A stretch of 6,667 nucleotides of DNA from positions 673 to 7,339 of the forward strand of contig JAJPYK010000026.1 of the NCBI GenBank assembly GCA_021205005.1, written 5' to 3'. Of this stretch, positions 6,542 to 6,667 are shown piece after piece. The position numbers and the translations under genes are program-made. This DNA comes from Paraprevotella sp. (GTDB lineage: Bacteria > Bacteroidota > Bacteroidia > Bacteroidales > Bacteroidaceae). Within the stretch, counting starts at the first letter, position 1. Each line of letters opens with the position of its first letter. Below the pieces are notes generated by a model. The model saw only the letters and a list, made by a program, of their open reading frames with translations. It was not told where the DNA came from and searched no databases.

Positions 6542-6667
6542 CCCGTTGTTTTTAGAGAAACGTCCGATGAAAGAATGTATCGTATGAACTTTCCTTTATT
6601 ATTTGTATAGGAAGGGATATCCAATGTAAAGAAAGGCTAGAGGAAGGGGTAAACTTTATAGCTTAGT
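6542..6667. other. Non-coding tail, no gene recognised
   Basis: AT-rich stretch with no convincing open frame. The only structure seen is a weak hairpin: CTTTCCT (6589-6595) pairs with AGGAAGG (6609-6615), seven pairs including one G-T, with a 13-nt loop and no T tract after it. It could be a poor terminator of the four-gene unit or part of the next gene's leader. No complete TTTG / TAnnTTTG promoter was found on either strand. Confidence 0.5.

Overview
The window looks like a chromosomal segment from a member of the Bacteroidales (Bacteroides, Phocaeicola or a close relative). Three things point there: a HU-CCDC81/SPOR membrane protein of a Bacteroidetes type, promoters that fit the Bacteroidetes TTTG / TAnnTTTG pattern instead of -35/-10 boxes, and start codons without Shine-Dalgarno sequences. 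The species cannot be fixed from this sequence. Coding density is high, and I see no mobile element, CRISPR array, tRNA or rRNA.

Layout: two divergent transcription units share a 127-nt intergenic control region (1844-1970). The leftward unit is UDP-glucose 6-dehydrogenase (1843 to 530). A small predicted lipoprotein follows, overlapping it by one base (TAATG), and runs off the left edge. The rightward unit has four tightly packed genes with gaps of 10, 22 and 6 nt: a single-pass membrane protein with cytoplasmic HU-like domains and a periplasmic SPOR domain (1971-3023), a zinc-ribbon plus FHA protein (3034-3570), the RNA-binding S1 protein Tex (3593-5716), and a Cof-type HAD phosphatase (5723-6541). 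The last 126 nt hold no recognisable gene.

How the genes may work together: UDP-glucose dehydrogenase supplies UDP-glucuronate for surface polysaccharide. The lipoprotein has no known role. In the rightward unit the first two genes are the most suggestive pair. One spans the inner membrane and should bind denuded peptidoglycan outside. The other is a soluble zinc-binding protein with a probable phosphothreonine-recognition domain. A link between them is inference from adjacency only. Tex and the HAD phosphatase are housekeeping families that probably share the transcript.

No clearly new system is evident. The points most worth a second look are a GTG start that sits almost on the predicted transcription start (possible leaderless mRNA), a 9-bp inverted repeat around that promoter, a 12-codon mini-ORF that bridges the FHA stop and an internal Tex start codon, and the SPOR/FHA pairing.
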